Below are positions 21,668 through 35,417 of a stretch of 64,000 nucleotides of DNA, piece by piece. Source of the stretch: Leclercia adecarboxylata (lineage in GTDB: Bacteria > Pseudomonadota > Gammaproteobacteria > Enterobacterales > Enterobacteriaceae); assembly GCA_901472455.1 (NCBI GenBank), contig LR590464.1:3534001-3598000 (forward strand), given 5' to 3'. The stretch's first letter is position 1. Every line of letters starts with the position of its first letter. A model generated the notes under the pieces. That model had not been told where the DNA came from and did not search any database. It was given only the letters and a program-made list of their open reading frames with translations. The position numbers and the translations under genes are program-made.

Positions 21668-22003
21668 ATGTTCAGGTCCCTGATTCTGGCAGCAGTATTA
21701 ATGGCTTCAGCCCCGCTGGTTGCTAATGCTGGCGAAATCACCCTGTTGCCATCCGTAAAATTACAAATTGGCGATCGCGATAATTACGGTAACTACTGGG
21801 ACGGTGGCGGCTGGCGTGACCGCGGCTACTGGCATCGTAACTATGAATGGCGTAACAAACGCTGGCACAAACATGACAACGGCTACCATCGTGGCTGGGA
21901 TAAACGTAACGCCTATGAACGCGGTTATCGCGAAGGCTGGAGAGATCGTGATGACCATCGCGGCCGCAAAGGCCATGGTCGTGGCCACGGTCATCATCAC
22001 TGA
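21668..22003 (+). CDS. ypeC: Periplasmic DUF2502 protein YpeC
   Basis: 111 residues, intact. N-terminal signal peptide (cleavage after about residue 21, VANA-GE). The mature part is rich in Arg, His, Trp, Tyr and Gly ([19 protein letters not shown]) and ends in a His-rich tail [10 protein letters not shown]. It matches E. coli YpeC closely. The function is unknown; the His-rich tail and the adjacent manganese transporter gene make metal binding an idea worth testing. GGAG at 21657-21660 precedes ATG 21668. Confidence 0.9.
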   Translation: MFRSLILAAVLMASAPLVANAGEITLLPSVKLQIGDRDNYGNYWDGGGWRDRGYWHRNYEWRNKRWHKHDNGYHRGWDKRNAYERGYREGWRDRDDHRGRKGHGRGHGHHH

Positions 22004-22007
22004 TACG

Positions 22008-22032
22008 AAAAAGGCGCCTCGCGGCGCCTTTT

Positions 22033-22034
<2 letters not shown>
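22008..22034. terminator. Bidirectional terminator, ypeC / mntH
   Basis: AAAAGGCGCC-TCGC-GGCGCCTTTT, placed between the convergent stops of ypeC and mntH. Confidence 0.85.
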
Positions 22035-23458
<1,424 letters not shown>

Positions 23459-23509
23459 TTAACTTTTAAGTCATTTACATAACATAACAAAAATGTATCG
23501 TATGTCACT

Positions 23510-23529
23510 ATTTTGAGTCTCGTCACAGG
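23510..23529. promoter_or_regulatory. Possible CRP site upstream of nupC
   Basis: TTTGA-GTCTCG-TCACA fits the CRP half-site spacing (TGTGA-N6-TCACA) with one perfect half. TATAGT at 23537-23542 could be a -10, but its distance to the CRP site is not a standard one. The rest of 23279-23622 is AT-rich and non-coding. Confidence 0.45.
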
Positions 23530-23622
23530 ACGTGACTATAGTGTGGCTTTGATCTCGTTTTCTTTACGCTTGTTTCATAGAATGTGCAGCGAAATTAAAC
23601 CTGCCTCATATTTGGAGCAAAT

Positions 23623-24810
23623 ATGGACCGCGTCCTACATTTTGTCCTCGCACTTGTTGTCGTTGCCGTGCTTGCGTTGCTGGTCAGCAGCGATCGTAAA
23701 AAAATCCGTATTCGTTATGTTATTCAGTTGCTCGTCATTGAAGTGCTGCTTGCCTGGTTCTTCCTGAACTCAGATGTCGGTCTGGGCTTTGTGAAGGGCT
23801 TCTCTGAGATGTTCGAAAAACTGCTCGGATTTGCTAATGAAGGGACTAACTTCGTGTTCGGTAAAATGAACGACGAAGGTCTGGCGTTCTTCTTCCTGAA
23901 AGTTCTGTGCCCTATCGTCTTCATCTCTGCCCTGATCGGTATTCTGCAGCACATTCGCATTCTGCCAATTGTGATCCGCGCCATTGGTACTGTGCTGTCT
24001 AAAGTCAACGGCATGGGCAAACTAGAATCTTTCAACGCCGTAAGCTCCCTGATCCTTGGTCAGTCTGAGAACTTTATCGCGTATAAAGATATTCTCGGCA
24101 AAATGTCCCGCAACCGCATGTACACCATGGCGGCCACGGCTATGTCTACCGTTTCCATGTCTATCGTGGGCGCGTATATGACAATGCTGGAGCCAAAATA
24201 TGTTGTGGCTGCGCTGGTTCTGAACATGTTCAGCACCTTTATCGTGCTGTCACTGATCAACCCGTACCGCGTGGATGAGAGTGAAGAGAACCTGCAGATG
24301 GCTAATCTGCACGAAGGTCAGAGCTTCTTCGAAATGCTGGGCGAGTATATTCTGGCAGGTTTCAAAGTGGCGGTTATCGTTGCGGCAATGCTGATCGGCT
24401 TTATCGCCCTGATCTCCGCGCTGAACGCCCTGTTTGCTGCCGTACTGGGTATCTCCTTCCAGGGCATCCTGGGTTACATCTTCTACCCGGTAGCCTGGGT
24501 GATGGGTGTGCCGGCAAGCGAAGCTTTGCAGGTGGGCAGTATTATGGCAACCAAACTGGTTTCTAACGAATTCGTCGCAATGATGGATCTGCAGAAAATC
24601 GCCGGTTCCCTCTCCCCGCGCGCCGAAGGCATTCTCTCCGTGTTCCTGGTCTCCTTCGCCAACTTCTCTTCCATCGGTATCATCGCGGGTGCGATTAAAG
24701 GCCTGAACGAAGAGCAAGGTAACGTGGTTTCCCGCTTCGGTCTGAAGCTGGTATACGGCTCCACGCTGGTCAGCGTCCTGTCTGCGTCTATCGCTGCACT
24801 GGTCCTGTAA
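23623..24810 (+). CDS. nupC: Nucleoside/proton symporter NupC
   Basis: Concentrative nucleoside transporter of the inner membrane, importing pyrimidine nucleosides and adenosine with protons. 395 residues, unbroken, matching E. coli NupC (400 residues) almost throughout, including [19 protein letters not shown] and [17 protein letters not shown]. Five residues are missing in frame near residue 275 ([12 protein letters not shown] where E. coli has TVTGWFGYSISFQGIL). ATG 23623 follows a GGAG. A strong terminator follows. Confidence 0.96.
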   Translation: MDRVLHFVLALVVVAVLALLVSSDRKKIRIRYVIQLLVIEVLLAWFFLNSDVGLGFVKGFSEMFEKLLGFANEGTNFVFGKMNDEGLAFFFLKVLCPIVFISALIGILQHIRILPIVIRAIGTVLSKVNGMGKLESFNAVSSLILGQSENFIAYKDILGKMSRNRMYTMAATAMSTVSMSIVGAYMTMLEPKYVVAALVLNMFSTFIVLSLINPYRVDESEENLQMANLHEGQSFFEMLGEYILAGFKVAVIVAAMLIGFIALISALNALFAAVLGISFQGILGYIFYPVAWVMGVPASEALQVGSIMATKLVSNEFVAMMDLQKIAGSLSPRAEGILSVFLVSFANFSSIGIIAGAIKGLNEEQGNVVSRFGLKLVYGSTLVSVLSASIAALVL

Positions 24811-24817
24811 TCAGCAT

Positions 24818-24852
24818 AAAAAAACCGGGGACTTATCCTCCCCGGTTTTTTT
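24818..24852. terminator. Bidirectional terminator, nupC / pdeA
   Basis: An ACCGGGG / CCCCGGT stem flanked by an A-run and seven T. Confidence 0.85.
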
Positions 24853-27046
24853 ACGCCTGTAATTCACTGAGCGGGCGTGGTTTACCCACTAAATATCCCT
24901 GTAGATAATCCACCCCCGAGGCGAGCAGCATCTCGCGCTGCTCCTCCGTTTCGACAAACTCCGCCACTACACACAGCGACCGGGTTTTCGCCAGATTGCA
25001 GATCGACTTCACAATCATCGCATCCATACTGTCGCTACAAATATCCTTCACAAAGCAGCCATCAATCTTGATGACATCGGCCTGCAGGCGCTTGAGACGT
25101 TCGTAATTGGCATAGCCGGTTCCGAAGTCGTCAATGGCCAGCTTGAAGCCGTAATGACGCAACTGCTGAATATTGGCGACACTGACTTCGGAATTGGAGA
25201 ATGCCTGCTCTTCGGTCACTTCAATGATCACCGCCTGCGGCCTTACCTTATAGCGTTCAAACAGGGCAATAATCTCCGCTGCGACCTCTTTTTGCATCAG
25301 CGTTAAGGGCATCAGGTTTACGGAGAAACGCGCGCAGCAACCATCCGAGGGGTGCTCCTGCAACCATGCCAGCAGCGCCTCCACCACGCTCATATCGAAG
25401 CGTCGGCTCAGGTTAAACTGCGCACCAGCGGCAGAAACTTATCAGGCGTCAGCAACTCTCCTTCGCTCTCCAGACGCGACAGGATTTCGTGATAGCCCAC
25501 GCCATCCCACCTCTGGATGGGCTGCGCATACAGGCGTAAGCCGCCCTCATCCAGCGCCCGCTTAACCCGACCGAGCATCAGGACGCGATCCGTCGTCTGC
25601 CCGGAGACTGTCTCAAGGCTGTTATTCAGCGACAGCACCTGATGCGCCGAACAGGACTTTTCTGCCAGCCAGCTGAGCTGCCCGAGCGTGTGGTAGAGAC
25701 TTTCACCGCATTTGAACTCCACCCCACCCCAGGCAGCGCCAAACTCAATATCCAGCCCGGTGTTATTCCAGTAGATTTTGCGGCTGTTCAGGTGATCCAC
25801 GATGTGCTGCAACCGGGCGCCGGTTTCCGGGCCGCTAAGCACGACTACCAGTTCGTTACCGGGGATCTGGAAAACTTGTTCATTGGGCATCAGCAGCGGC
25901 TGCAGCTGGCGGATAATGGCGCGTTTACACTGCACGCGCATCATCAGGCCGTAATGACGGCTCAGGAACTCCAGATTATCCATCCGCAAACAGCACAGGG
26001 TGGTGTCCTTGTTGTCTGTCAAAAAGGATTCCAGTGCGCGCAGGTTACGTAAGCCGGTCAGCGGGTCGATCAACGCCCTCTCCTGCCAGCCGCGCTTAAG
26101 CCATTCGCTGCGCTGATAAATGCGCGACATATAAGACAGACAGATGGCGAAAGAGATAAGTACCGACAGCACAAACGCCAGCGAGTAGCCATTCTGTACG
26201 CCCTGCAAAAAGTTACTGTTGTAGGTCAGCAACATCAGCGCACTTAACGCCCAACCAAGGGCAATCATGGGATAGCGAAAACGACTGATGCCAATTGTAA
26301 ATAAAATGAAAATAACTGGAACCAGATAGCCAGCAATAATATCGGAGGTAAAAGGCAAGCAGAGCAAAAGCAGCCCGGCAATTAAGCAAACAAGTAATAC
26401 AGATGTAAATAATCGGTTTCGAGATGAGAAAGAATCGCGCATATTTCTTTGCCAGAAGGCGCGCGCATAATTCGGATTAATTATCATTCTTAACGGATAA
26501 TAGAACAGCATGGTGAAGATGATAACGGCGCAAACCAGGCTCTGAATATCGACAATATGATAAATTATCGAGCCTCTGTCGGTGAAATTGGCGAGGGTAA
26601 CGGGAAAATCACACAAATAGCTGGCCAGGAACATCGACATTTTTATTCCCAGCGGTAAGGCAAATCCTAGCCATGTAATGCGCGCCGCCATGAACCGGCT
26701 GGGCACATGGTAGCGCCAGCGCGATCCCACCTGCCAACGGAGGATGGCGCATACTGCTAAGGTACTAAATACCTGGCAAAAAAAGGAGGATAACATCCTG
26801 CCTGGCAGACAGCTGTAAATTCCATTCGTTAAGTATGGCAAAGCTGATAATAATTGGCAGGATGGCCTGACGGCCAAATAATAATATGATCGCCAGCATG
26901 ACGCTCAGCGGCATCCATGCAAGATAAACCTCAAAGCCATCGACAACAGATTTCGGTGAAATAAGCCGGGAAAAAGGCACGACAATCATGCATAACGCCA
27001 GAGCAAGCAGAAAGCTCTTTCCGTTAATATTAACTATGCTTTTCAT
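24851..27046 (-). CDS. pdeA: c-di-GMP phosphodiesterase PdeA/YfeA (frame interrupted)
   Basis: Membrane-bound EAL-domain enzyme. The N-terminal 300 residues form a multi-pass MASE1-type sensor. A degenerate GGDEF-like domain follows, with no GGDEF signature (PGNELVVVLSG at its place), then an EAL domain: EILSR at the EAL position, RFSVNLMPLTLM, ITEVTEEQ-type segment EVTEEQAFSN, IDDFGTGYANYERL, KIDGCFVKDI and AEFVETEEQ. The start is the ATG at 27046 (MKSIVNINGKSFL). Frame changes near 26800 and 25400 split the coding region in three. Conserved catalytic acidic residues suggest an active phosphodiesterase. It is the second c-di-GMP protein in the window after lapD. Confidence 0.9.
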
Positions 27047-27219
27047 TAATTTTATTTAACTGTTTACCTGGCGATATTAAATTCGTATTAATGATAGACA
27101 CTTCAATACCGTCATACAACGTTCCAGGTCAGGAAAAGTCATTACATAAAGTAAAGTTTTTACCAGGCAAAGCTATTTATTTGTCAATGCGGTGATAGTA
27201 AAGGGTTTCTTGCAGGCAT

Positions 27220-27250
27220 AAAAAAACCCCCGCCATTCGGCGAGGGTTCA
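27220..27250 (-). terminator. Terminator of the tRNA-Ala pair
   Basis: On the minus strand AACCCTCGCC-GAAT-GGCGGGGGTT is followed by a T-run, just downstream of the tRNA genes. Confidence 0.8.
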
Positions 27251-27255
27251 AATTT

Positions 27256-27331
<76 letters not shown>

Positions 27332-27372
27332 ACAGTTTTGTTTACGCACCAGACTCTATTGGGATAAGAGTT

Positions 27373-27448
<76 letters not shown>

Positions 27449-27668
27449 ATCGCGTAAAGCGTGTCGTGTTGACGGGCGGCATAATATGAATTCCACTGCG
27501 GAGTGTCAACGGCAAATTTTCACTCCGGCGTTCAACCGCTGAAAATTCATGCAAATGAATCACATTGCGAGAATGCTCGCAGCCAGGAGTTAATCTTGTC
27601 ACGTTTTCCAGTAAAACGGTGTTATAAAATGAACCCCTAATTAACCACACTCTTACTCAGGAAATTGC

Positions 27669-28028
27669 ATGATCAAGGAACGAATGACGCCGGAAGAGTT
27701 GGCCCGGCTCACTGGCTATAGCCGACAGACCATCAATAAATGGGTGCGTAAAGAGGGATGGTCCACATCGCCAAAACCTGGCGTTCAGGGCGGTAAGGCG
27801 CGCCTGGTCCATGTTAATGAGCAAGTTCGGGAATTTATTCGCAATGCGCGACGCGCACCGGAGATGACGACCTTAGCGGAAGCGGCTGCAGATAAATCAC
27901 TGCAGGCCTTGCTGATGACGCTGGCTAATGAAATGACGCCGACAGAACAGAAACAGCTGACCACTTTATTACTCCGGGAAGGGATCACCGGATTGTTGCA
28001 ACGTTTAGGGATTCGCGATCAGAACTGA
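27669..28028 (+). CDS. yfeC: Putative DNA-binding regulator YfeC
   Basis: 119 residues, intact. The N-terminus carries a short helix-turn-helix of the DUF1323 type (MTPEELARLTGYSRQTINKW) followed by a basic wing-like segment (KPGVQGGKARLVHV); the C-terminal half is helical. It matches E. coli YfeC. Target genes are unknown. ATG 27669. A paralogue, yfeD, starts one base after its stop. Confidence 0.9.
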   Translation: MIKERMTPEELARLTGYSRQTINKWVRKEGWSTSPKPGVQGGKARLVHVNEQVREFIRNARRAPEMTTLAEAAADKSLQALLMTLANEMTPTEQKQLTTLLLREGITGLLQRLGIRDQN

Positions 28029-28029
28029 T

Positions 28030-28425
28030 ATGAAAAAATTACGTAGCAAAATGACCACCGAGGAACTGGCGGAGACGCTGGGCGTCGCCAGGCAGACCGT
28101 CAATCGCTGGGTGCGAAAAAATGGCTGGAAGACAGAAGGCATTAATGGCGTTAAAGGTGGGCGGGCGCGACTCATCTCTATTGATGCACAGGTCCGTGCG
28201 CACATCTCGAATATTCCGGCTATTCGTAAACGGCAGGTGCTCTACCAACTGGCAGAGAGCGCAGCCAGCTACGGTGAGACTAAGCCCGCTGCCGTACTAC
28301 CCGGGATCACCAACGCGCTGGAGAGTATGACGTTAGCGGAACAGGAACGGCTCGACGCGCTGCTTAAACGAGAAGGTGTACAGGGTTTTCTCATGCGGCT
28401 GAGCATTCATCAGCCAGAAGAATAA
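28030..28425 (+). CDS. yfeD: Putative DNA-binding regulator YfeD
   Basis: 131 residues, paralogue of the preceding gene: the same N-terminal layout (MTTEELAETLGVARQTVNRW, then INGVKGGRARLISIDAQV) and a similar C-terminus ending in a REGVQGFLMRL segment. It matches E. coli YfeD. Start and previous stop are separated by one base, so the pair is cotranscribed. The tandem paralogy suggests they bind as related or mixed dimers, which is inference. Confidence 0.9.
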   Translation: MKKLRSKMTTEELAETLGVARQTVNRWVRKNGWKTEGINGVKGGRARLISIDAQVRAHISNIPAIRKRQVLYQLAESAASYGETKPAAVLPGITNALESMTLAEQERLDALLKREGVQGFLMRLSIHQPEE

Positions 28426-28461
28426 AAAAAACGGCAGGGTAACCTGCCGTTTTGTTTTTTT
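28424..28461. terminator. Bidirectional terminator, yfeD / gltX
   Basis: AAAACGGCAGG-GTAA-CCTGCCGTTTT between the convergent genes, with A and T runs on both sides. Confidence 0.85.
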
Positions 28462-28470
28462 GTTTCCTGA

Positions 28471-29886
28471 TTACTGCTGGCTTTCGCGCTCAGCAATAAA
28501 GTCCAGGGCTCTGTTGATACGCGCCACGCTGCGGGTTTTACCAATTGCGTGTACGGTAACATCTAACGCCGGAGACTGACCCGCGCCGGTAACGGCTACG
28601 CGCAGCGGCATGCCGACTTTACCCATCCCGACTTCCAGTTCATCCGCTGTCGCCTGAATGGCATGGTGCACATTCTCAGCGCTCCAGTCGGTAATGGCGG
28701 CCAGCTTATCACGAACCACTTCCAGCGGCTGACGCGCTACCGGACGCAAATGCTTTTTAGCAGCGTCAGCGTCAAACTCATCATACTCTTCATAGAAGTA
28801 GCGGCAGTTTTCCGCGATCTCTTTCAGCGTTTTACAACGCTCGCCCAGAAGTTTAATCAGATCGGCCAGTTGAGGACCGTTGCGGGTATCAATGTTCGCC
28901 TGCTCGATATGCCATTGAAGCTGGGTCGCAACGTACTCTGGCGGCAGAGTATTGATATAGTGATGGTTCAGCCACAGCAGTTTATCGGTATTGAACGCAC
29001 TGGCAGACTTACCTACCGCACTCAGAGTAAAGAGCTGAATCATCTCTTCACGGCTGAAGATCTCTTGATCGCCGTGGGACCAGCCCAGACGCACCAGATA
29101 GTTGAGCAGGGCTTCCGGCAGATAGCCGTCGTCACGGTACTGCATCACGCTGACTGCGCCATGGCGTTTGGAAAGTTTTTTACCATCGTCGCCGTTGATC
29201 ATCGACACGTGCGCATAAACCGGGACCGGTGCATTCAGCGCTTTAAGAATGTTGATCTGGCGTGGCGTGTTATTGATATGGTCTTCGCCACGCACGACGT
29301 GGGTGATCGCCATATCCCAGTCATCTACCACAACACAGAAGTTATAGGTAGGGGAACCATCGGTACGGCGGATGATCAGATCGTCCAGCTCCTGGTTGCT
29401 GAATTCGATCGGGCCGCGGATCTGATCGTCAAAGATGACTGAGCCTTCCTGCGGGTTCGCGAAACGCACCACGCATGGCTCGTCTGCCTCATGGTGTTGA
29501 TGATCGTGGCGGCAGCGACCGTCATAACGAGGCTTTTCATTATTTGCCATCTGCTCTTCGCGCAGGGCTTCCAGACGTTCTTTAGAGCAGTAGCACTTAT
29601 AAGCTGTACCCGCTTCAAGCATGTCATCAATAACCGCGTTATAGCGATCAAAACGTTTGGTCTGGAAATACGGGCCTTCATCCCACTCCAGATTAAGCCA
29701 GTTCATACCATCCATAATGGCTTCGATTGCTTCCGGCGTGGAACGTTCGAGATCGGTATCTTCGATACGCAGCACAAACTCACCGCCCTGGTTACGAGCA
29801 AACAGCCAGGAATAGAGAGCAGTACGCGCGCCGCCGACGTGCAGATAGCCAGTAGGGCTTGGCGCGAAGCGAGTTTTGATTTTCAT
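28471..29886 (-). CDS. gltX: Glutamyl-tRNA synthetase GltX
   Basis: Class I aminoacyl-tRNA synthetase charging tRNA-Glu in the cytosol. 471 residues, the E. coli length, unbroken. The HIGH-type motif is [16 protein letters not shown] (residues about 9-24); the KMSKS-type motif is KKLSKRHG (about 236-243). A zinc-binding segment CYCSKERL...C-H lies near residues 98-127. It is divergent from the downstream tRNA-Val/Lys operon, as in E. coli. Confidence 0.98.
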   Translation of the reverse strand: MKIKTRFAPSPTGYLHVGGARTALYSWLFARNQGGEFVLRIEDTDLERSTPEAIEAIMDGMNWLNLEWDEGPYFQTKRFDRYNAVIDDMLEAGTAYKCYCSKERLEALREEQMANNEKPRYDGRCRHDHQHHEADEPCVVRFANPQEGSVIFDDQIRGPIEFSNQELDDLIIRRTDGSPTYNFCVVVDDWDMAITHVVRGEDHINNTPRQINILKALNAPVPVYAHVSMINGDDGKKLSKRHGAVSVMQYRDDGYLPEALLNYLVRLGWSHGDQEIFSREEMIQLFTLSAVGKSASAFNTDKLLWLNHHYINTLPPEYVATQLQWHIEQANIDTRNGPQLADLIKLLGERCKTLKEIAENCRYFYEEYDEFDADAAKKHLRPVARQPLEVVRDKLAAITDWSAENVHHAIQATADELEVGMGKVGMPLRVAVTGAGQSPALDVTVHAIGKTRSVARINRALDFIAERESQQ

Positions 29887-30098
29887 GAAGTGGCCTTACA
29901 GTGATAAAGATGCCGACAACCGGCATATCCTGGAAACGAAAGTGGGCAATATTCTATCACTCCAGCCTGATTCCTCAATCTTGTTGCTGTCAGATCCTTG
30001 TTCATAGTCGTTTTTGTTTAGAAATCATGCATCACTGGTGGTTTCGCGATCGTTTTGCTTAATTTTACGACGAACGAACAAAATCTTTAGAAAAGCCG

Positions 30099-30126
30099 TT
30101 GACTCATTTTCAACTCTCCCTATAAT
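30099..30126 (+). promoter_or_regulatory. Promoter of the tRNA-Val/Lys operon
   Basis: TTGACT (30099-30104), 16 bases, TATAAT (30121-30126), then a GC-rich discriminator GCGACTCC. This is a strong sigma-70 stable-RNA promoter 17 bases ahead of the first tRNA. Confidence 0.85.
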
Positions 30127-30143
30127 GCGACTCCACACAGCGG

Positions 30144-30219
30144 GGGTGATTAGCTCAGTTGGTAGAGCATCTCCTTTACACGGAGGGGGTCGGCGGTTCG
30201 AGCCCGTCATCACCCACCA
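30144..30219 (+). tRNA. valU: tRNA-Val (anticodon TAC)
   Basis: 76 bases with encoded CCA. Anticodon loop CTTTACA with TAC; T-arm CGGTTCGAGCC. The first base pairs of the acceptor are GGGTGAT/ATCACCC, differing from the two following copies. The symbol follows E. coli order. Confidence 0.95.
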
Positions 30220-30261
30220 TCTATTTAGATAGATGCCGCAGTGTAGATAAGAATTGAGAAT

Positions 30262-30337
30262 GGGCGATTAGCTCAGTTGGTAGAGCATCTCCTTTACACG
30301 GAGGGGGTCGGCGGTTCGAGCCCGTCATCGCCCACCA
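30262..30337 (+). tRNA. valX: tRNA-Val (anticodon TAC)
   Basis: 76 bases with CCA. Acceptor GGGCGAT/ATCGCCC is a compensated change relative to the first copy; otherwise identical to it. Confidence 0.95.
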
Positions 30338-30366
30338 TTCTCACCTTATCAAAGCAGTTCCGAAAT

Positions 30367-30442
30367 GGGCGATTAGCTCAGTTGGTAGAGCATCTCCTTT
30401 ACACGGAGGGGGTCGGCGGTTCGAGCCCGTCATCGCCCACCA
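30367..30442 (+). tRNA. valY: tRNA-Val (anticodon TAC)
   Basis: 76 bases with CCA, identical to the second copy. Four bases separate it from the next tRNA gene. Confidence 0.95.
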
Positions 30443-30446
30443 TTTC

Positions 30447-30522
30447 GGGTCGTTAGCTCAGTTGGTAGAGCAGTTGACTTTTAATCAATTGGTCGCAGGT
30501 TCGAATCCTGCACGACCCACCA
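30447..30522 (+). tRNA. lysV: tRNA-Lys (anticodon TTT)
   Basis: 76 bases with CCA. Anticodon loop CTTTTAA with TTT; acceptor GGGTCGT/ACGACCC. Last gene of the tRNA operon. Confidence 0.95.
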
Positions 30523-30526
30523 ATGT

Positions 30527-30554
30527 AAAAAAGCGCCCTAAAGGCGCTTTTTTG
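30527..30554 (+). terminator. Terminator of the tRNA-Val/Lys operon
   Basis: AAAAAGCGCC-CTAAA-GGCGCTTTTTT, five bases after tRNA-Lys. Confidence 0.9.
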
Positions 30555-30698
30555 CTATCTGCGATTTAACCACTGTCTGCACTCGCCGCCGCACACCGAT
30601 GACTCCCCTTCCTCTTTCGTCTTTATCAAACGCTCAACCGCAGGTACTGCATACCAATAACGTTTCGCCTTGTTACCTGTCATTTCTGTCAGGTCTCC

Positions 30699-30726
30699 TC
30701 AAGTAGAGGCGGGCTTATGCCGATAA
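30699..30726 (+). promoter_or_regulatory. Sigma-28 (FliA)-type promoter of the FlxA-like gene
   Basis: GCCGATAA (30719-30726) is a perfect flagellar -10 element. TCAA at 30699-30702 lies 16 bases upstream, an imperfect match to TAAA. It sits 28 bases ahead of the ATG of the FlxA-like gene. Confidence 0.75.
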
Positions 30727-30753
30727 AAGGGATTTCCGGCAAGAGATCTTAAT

Positions 30754-31095
30754 ATGACTACGATTCAGGCATCTACCCAGCCAATCCAGGCCAGCGGAAA
30801 CGGTAAAAGCGGCTCCAGCGATAACAGCATTGCCGCGCAAATCAGCAGTATCATGGCCAAAATTTCAGAGTTGAGCCAGAAATTTAAAGATATCGCTTTG
30901 GGAAGCGGCACGCCCGAAGAAAAAAAGGAACAACAAGAGATACTCGAAGCGCAGATTGATGGCCTGCAGGCGCAACTGCAGATGCTGCTACGACGTCAGG
31001 CTGAAGAGTCAAAACAAAAACAGGAGCAGGCGCAGGCTAAAGTGGAAGGCGTGAACAAACCTTCCCCTGAGCATGAAATTGATATTTACGTTTAA
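30754..31095 (+). CDS. FlxA-like protein
   Basis: 113 residues, intact, cytoplasmic. The centre is a Gln/Glu/Lys-rich helix (about residues 28-90, [20 protein letters not shown]) likely to form a coiled coil; it ends EIDIYV, like FlxA proteins. In E. coli flxA is a sigma-28-dependent gene in the Qin prophage; here the homologue is in the chromosomal backbone between tRNA-Lys and yfeR, where E. coli carries xapR/xapAB. The function is unknown; the upstream FliA-type promoter links it to late flagellar expression. Its stop overlaps the convergent yfeR stop. Confidence 0.75.
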   Translation: MTTIQASTQPIQASGNGKSGSSDNSIAAQISSIMAKISELSQKFKDIALGSGTPEEKKEQQEILEAQIDGLQAQLQMLLRRQAEESKQKQEQAQAKVEGVNKPSPEHEIDIYV

Positions 31096-32030
31096 CGCGC
31101 CTCAGCGTTAAACAGTGGATCGCGTATACGGGCCTGCGTGAGTTGTTCTGCCTGGATGCGCACCACTTCCCAGACCGCCTGCGCGGCACCTGAAAGCGAG
31201 CGATTCTTACGGCGAACCAGCATCAGCTTACGTTCAATAGCCGGCGTGAACCGTTTGACGGTTAACCTGCTTCCCTGGGGTAACGGCAGCGCCAGTGCCG
31301 GGAGCACGCTGATGCCAATCCCGGCTTCTACCATCGGAAAGAGCGTGGCGGGGTGGCCAATCTCCTGCACAATCGTCGCCCTCACCTGCTGCTCACGAAG
31401 TGCGGCATCGATAAGTGGTCGGCTGCCGGAGGCATAATCCTGTAACACCAGCCTGGCCCCTTGTAGCGCCTGCCATGCCACTTCATCCAGTGCCGCAAGC
31501 GGGTCGTCATCGCGGCAGAGGAGTAAAAAGGGTTCTGAAAGCACCTCTTCGCACTCCAGATCGCTCACCGGCCCGGGATCGATAACAATCCCAAAGTCCA
31601 CCTCGCCCTGGCGGATACTCTCCAGCACCCACTGCTGCGGTCGGTCATGCAGCACAAAATCAATATCCGGGTACTGCTGATTACTGAATGCAATGCAGCG
31701 CGGAATGAGGTGCGCCGAAATGGTCTGACTGGCGGCGACGCGTACCGTCCCGGAGAGTTGCTGCCCTACCCGACCCACGTCCCGTAACGTACTGGACAGC
31801 TCATCGAGGATCCTCTCCAGCCGGGCCGCTAATTGCTGGCCTGCCTCGGTCAGTATCACTTCCCGGGTGGTTCTGTCGAGCAGCCGCACGCCCAGTTTGC
31901 TGCTCCAGCTCCTTCACGCTGTGACTGACCGCCGACTGGCTCAGGCCGATAATCTCACCTGCACGGCTAAAGCTTTTCGCCCTGCGCGACGGTAACCAAA
32001 AACACGCAACTGCCGTAACGAGTAATTCAT
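31092..32030 (-). CDS. yfeR: LysR-type regulator YfeR (frame interrupted)
   Basis: LysR-family transcription factor of about 310 residues. ATG 32030 begins [11 protein letters not shown]. The winged helix-turn-helix is readable in pieces ([50 protein letters not shown]), separated by extra bases near 31995, 31980 and 31900. The effector-binding domain ([37 protein letters not shown]) is unbroken to TAA 31092. It is divergent from yfeH, 90 bases away, the arrangement in which a LysR protein usually controls its neighbour; the effector is unknown here. Confidence 0.92.
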
Positions 32031-32120
32031 CTGTTTTACTCATGAATTGATGCAATAAATCAATTTTATTTCTCAAAGGGAAGAAAAGCACAATAGCGCT
32101 ATCTGTTTTCAGGAGTGTTT

Positions 32121-33120
32121 ATGAAACTTTTTCGCATACTCGACCCGTTCACCATCACCCTTATCGTGGTTGTCCTGCTGGCCTCCTTCTTCCCGGCCCG
32201 TGGCGGTTTTGTTCCTTTTTTTGAAGGTCTCACCACCGCCGCCATCGCGCTGCTGTTCTTTATGCACGGGGCAAAAACTTTCCCGGGAAGCCATTATCTC
32301 TGGCGGTAGCCACTGGCGACTGCACCTGTGGGTAATGTGCAGCACCTTTGTCGTCTTCCCGGTGTTGGGCGTGCTGTTTGCCTGGTGGGCACCGATCAAT
32401 GTCGATCCGTCGCTGTATACCGGCTTCCTCTACCTCTGTATTTTGCCAGCCACGGTGCAGTCGGCGATCGCCTTTACCTCAATGGCAGGCGGCAACGTGG
32501 CGGCAGCCGTCTGCTCGGCGTCTGCCTCCAGCCTGCTGGGGATTTTCCTTTCGCCACTGCTGGTGGGGCTGGTAATGGACATGCACGGAGCGGAAGGCAG
32601 TCTGGAGCAGGTAGGCAAAATTATGCTGCAACTGCTGCTACCGTTTGTGCTGGGGCATCTTTCCCGTCCGTGGACCGGTGCCTTTGTGGCGAAGCATAAG
32701 AAGTGGATTGCCAAAACCGATCAGTCATCGATTCTGCTGGTCGTTTACTCAGCATTCAGCGAAGCCGTGGTCAATGGCATCTGGCATAAAGTCGGGGTCG
32801 GGTCGCTGCTGTTTATCGTGGTGGTTAGCCTGGTACTGCTGGCGATTGTCATTGCCATCAACGTATTTGCTGCGCGCCGCTTTGGCTTTAACAAAGCAGA
32901 TGAGATTACGATTGTGTTCTGTGGTTCGAAAAAGAGCCTGGCAAACGGGATCCCGATGGCCAACATTCTGTTTCCGACCTCGGTGGTTGGGATGATGGTG
33001 CTGCCGCTGATGATCTTCCACCAGCTGCAGCTCATGATTTGCGCGGTCATGGCGCGTCGCTACAAACGCCAGACCGATGAGTTACAGGCCCGGGAGCAGG
33101 CCAGCACGGCGAAAGTTTAG
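32121..33120 (+). CDS. yfeH: Bile-acid:sodium-symporter-family protein YfeH (frame interrupted)
   Basis: Inner-membrane protein of 332 residues in the SBF-like family, with about ten hydrophobic segments; substrate unknown. ATG 32121 follows AGGAG (MKLFRILDPFTITLIVVV). One extra base near 32276-32282 breaks the frame within MHGAKLSREAIISGG. Otherwise it matches E. coli YfeH along its length, including VFCGSKKSLANGIPMANILF. Exactly one base over the family length. Confidence 0.93.
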
Positions 33121-33332
33121 GGACGACGCAGGGGCTGAACCAGCTGGGTCAGCCCTTCGGTTTTAATCAGTAACGTGAGCGCCATTAGCTCACCCAGATG
33201 CCCGGCAGGAAACTCATCCTTGCGGGCAAACCACAGTAAATACTCTTCGGGCACATCAATCAGCCGACGGCCTTTATACTTCCCGAACGGCATCTCGGTA
33301 TTGGCTATTTCGATAAGCTGCGCTTTATCCAC
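33117..33332 (-). CDS. ypeB: DUF3820 protein YpeB
   Basis: 71 residues. GTG 33332 is chosen: it gives (M)DKAQLIEIANTEMPFGKYK, the start of E. coli YpeB, and lies one base after the ligA stop, implying coupling. The family motif PFGKYKGRRLIDVPEEYLLW is complete. The function is unproven; the position behind ligA and links of DUF3820 domains to nucleases suggest a DNA-related role. Its stop overlaps the yfeH stop. Confidence 0.88.
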   Translation of the reverse strand: MDKAQLIEIANTEMPFGKYKGRRLIDVPEEYLLWFARKDEFPAGHLGELMALTLLIKTEGLTQLVQPLRRP

Positions 33333-33333
33333 G

Positions 33334-35358
<2,025 letters not shown>

Positions 35359-35368
35359 TTAATGAGAA

Positions 35369-35393
35369 AAACCCCCGACATGCGGGGGTTGAG
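35369..35393 (-). terminator. Terminator after zipA
   Basis: On the minus strand AACCCCCGCATGTCGGGGGTT is followed by TTTT, between zipA and ligA. Some read-through to ligA is possible. Confidence 0.75.
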
Positions 35394-35417
35394 GAGATGT
35401 GAAACAAACGCGGAGAC

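Noticed and set aside
27669..28425. yfeC/yfeD as phage-derived genes near tRNAs
   Set aside because: Both match E. coli backbone genes at the same position, and no integrase, att repeat or other phage gene is near.
30144..30522. CRISPR-like array from repeated segments
   Set aside because: The repeats are complete tRNA-Val and tRNA-Lys genes with CCA ends.
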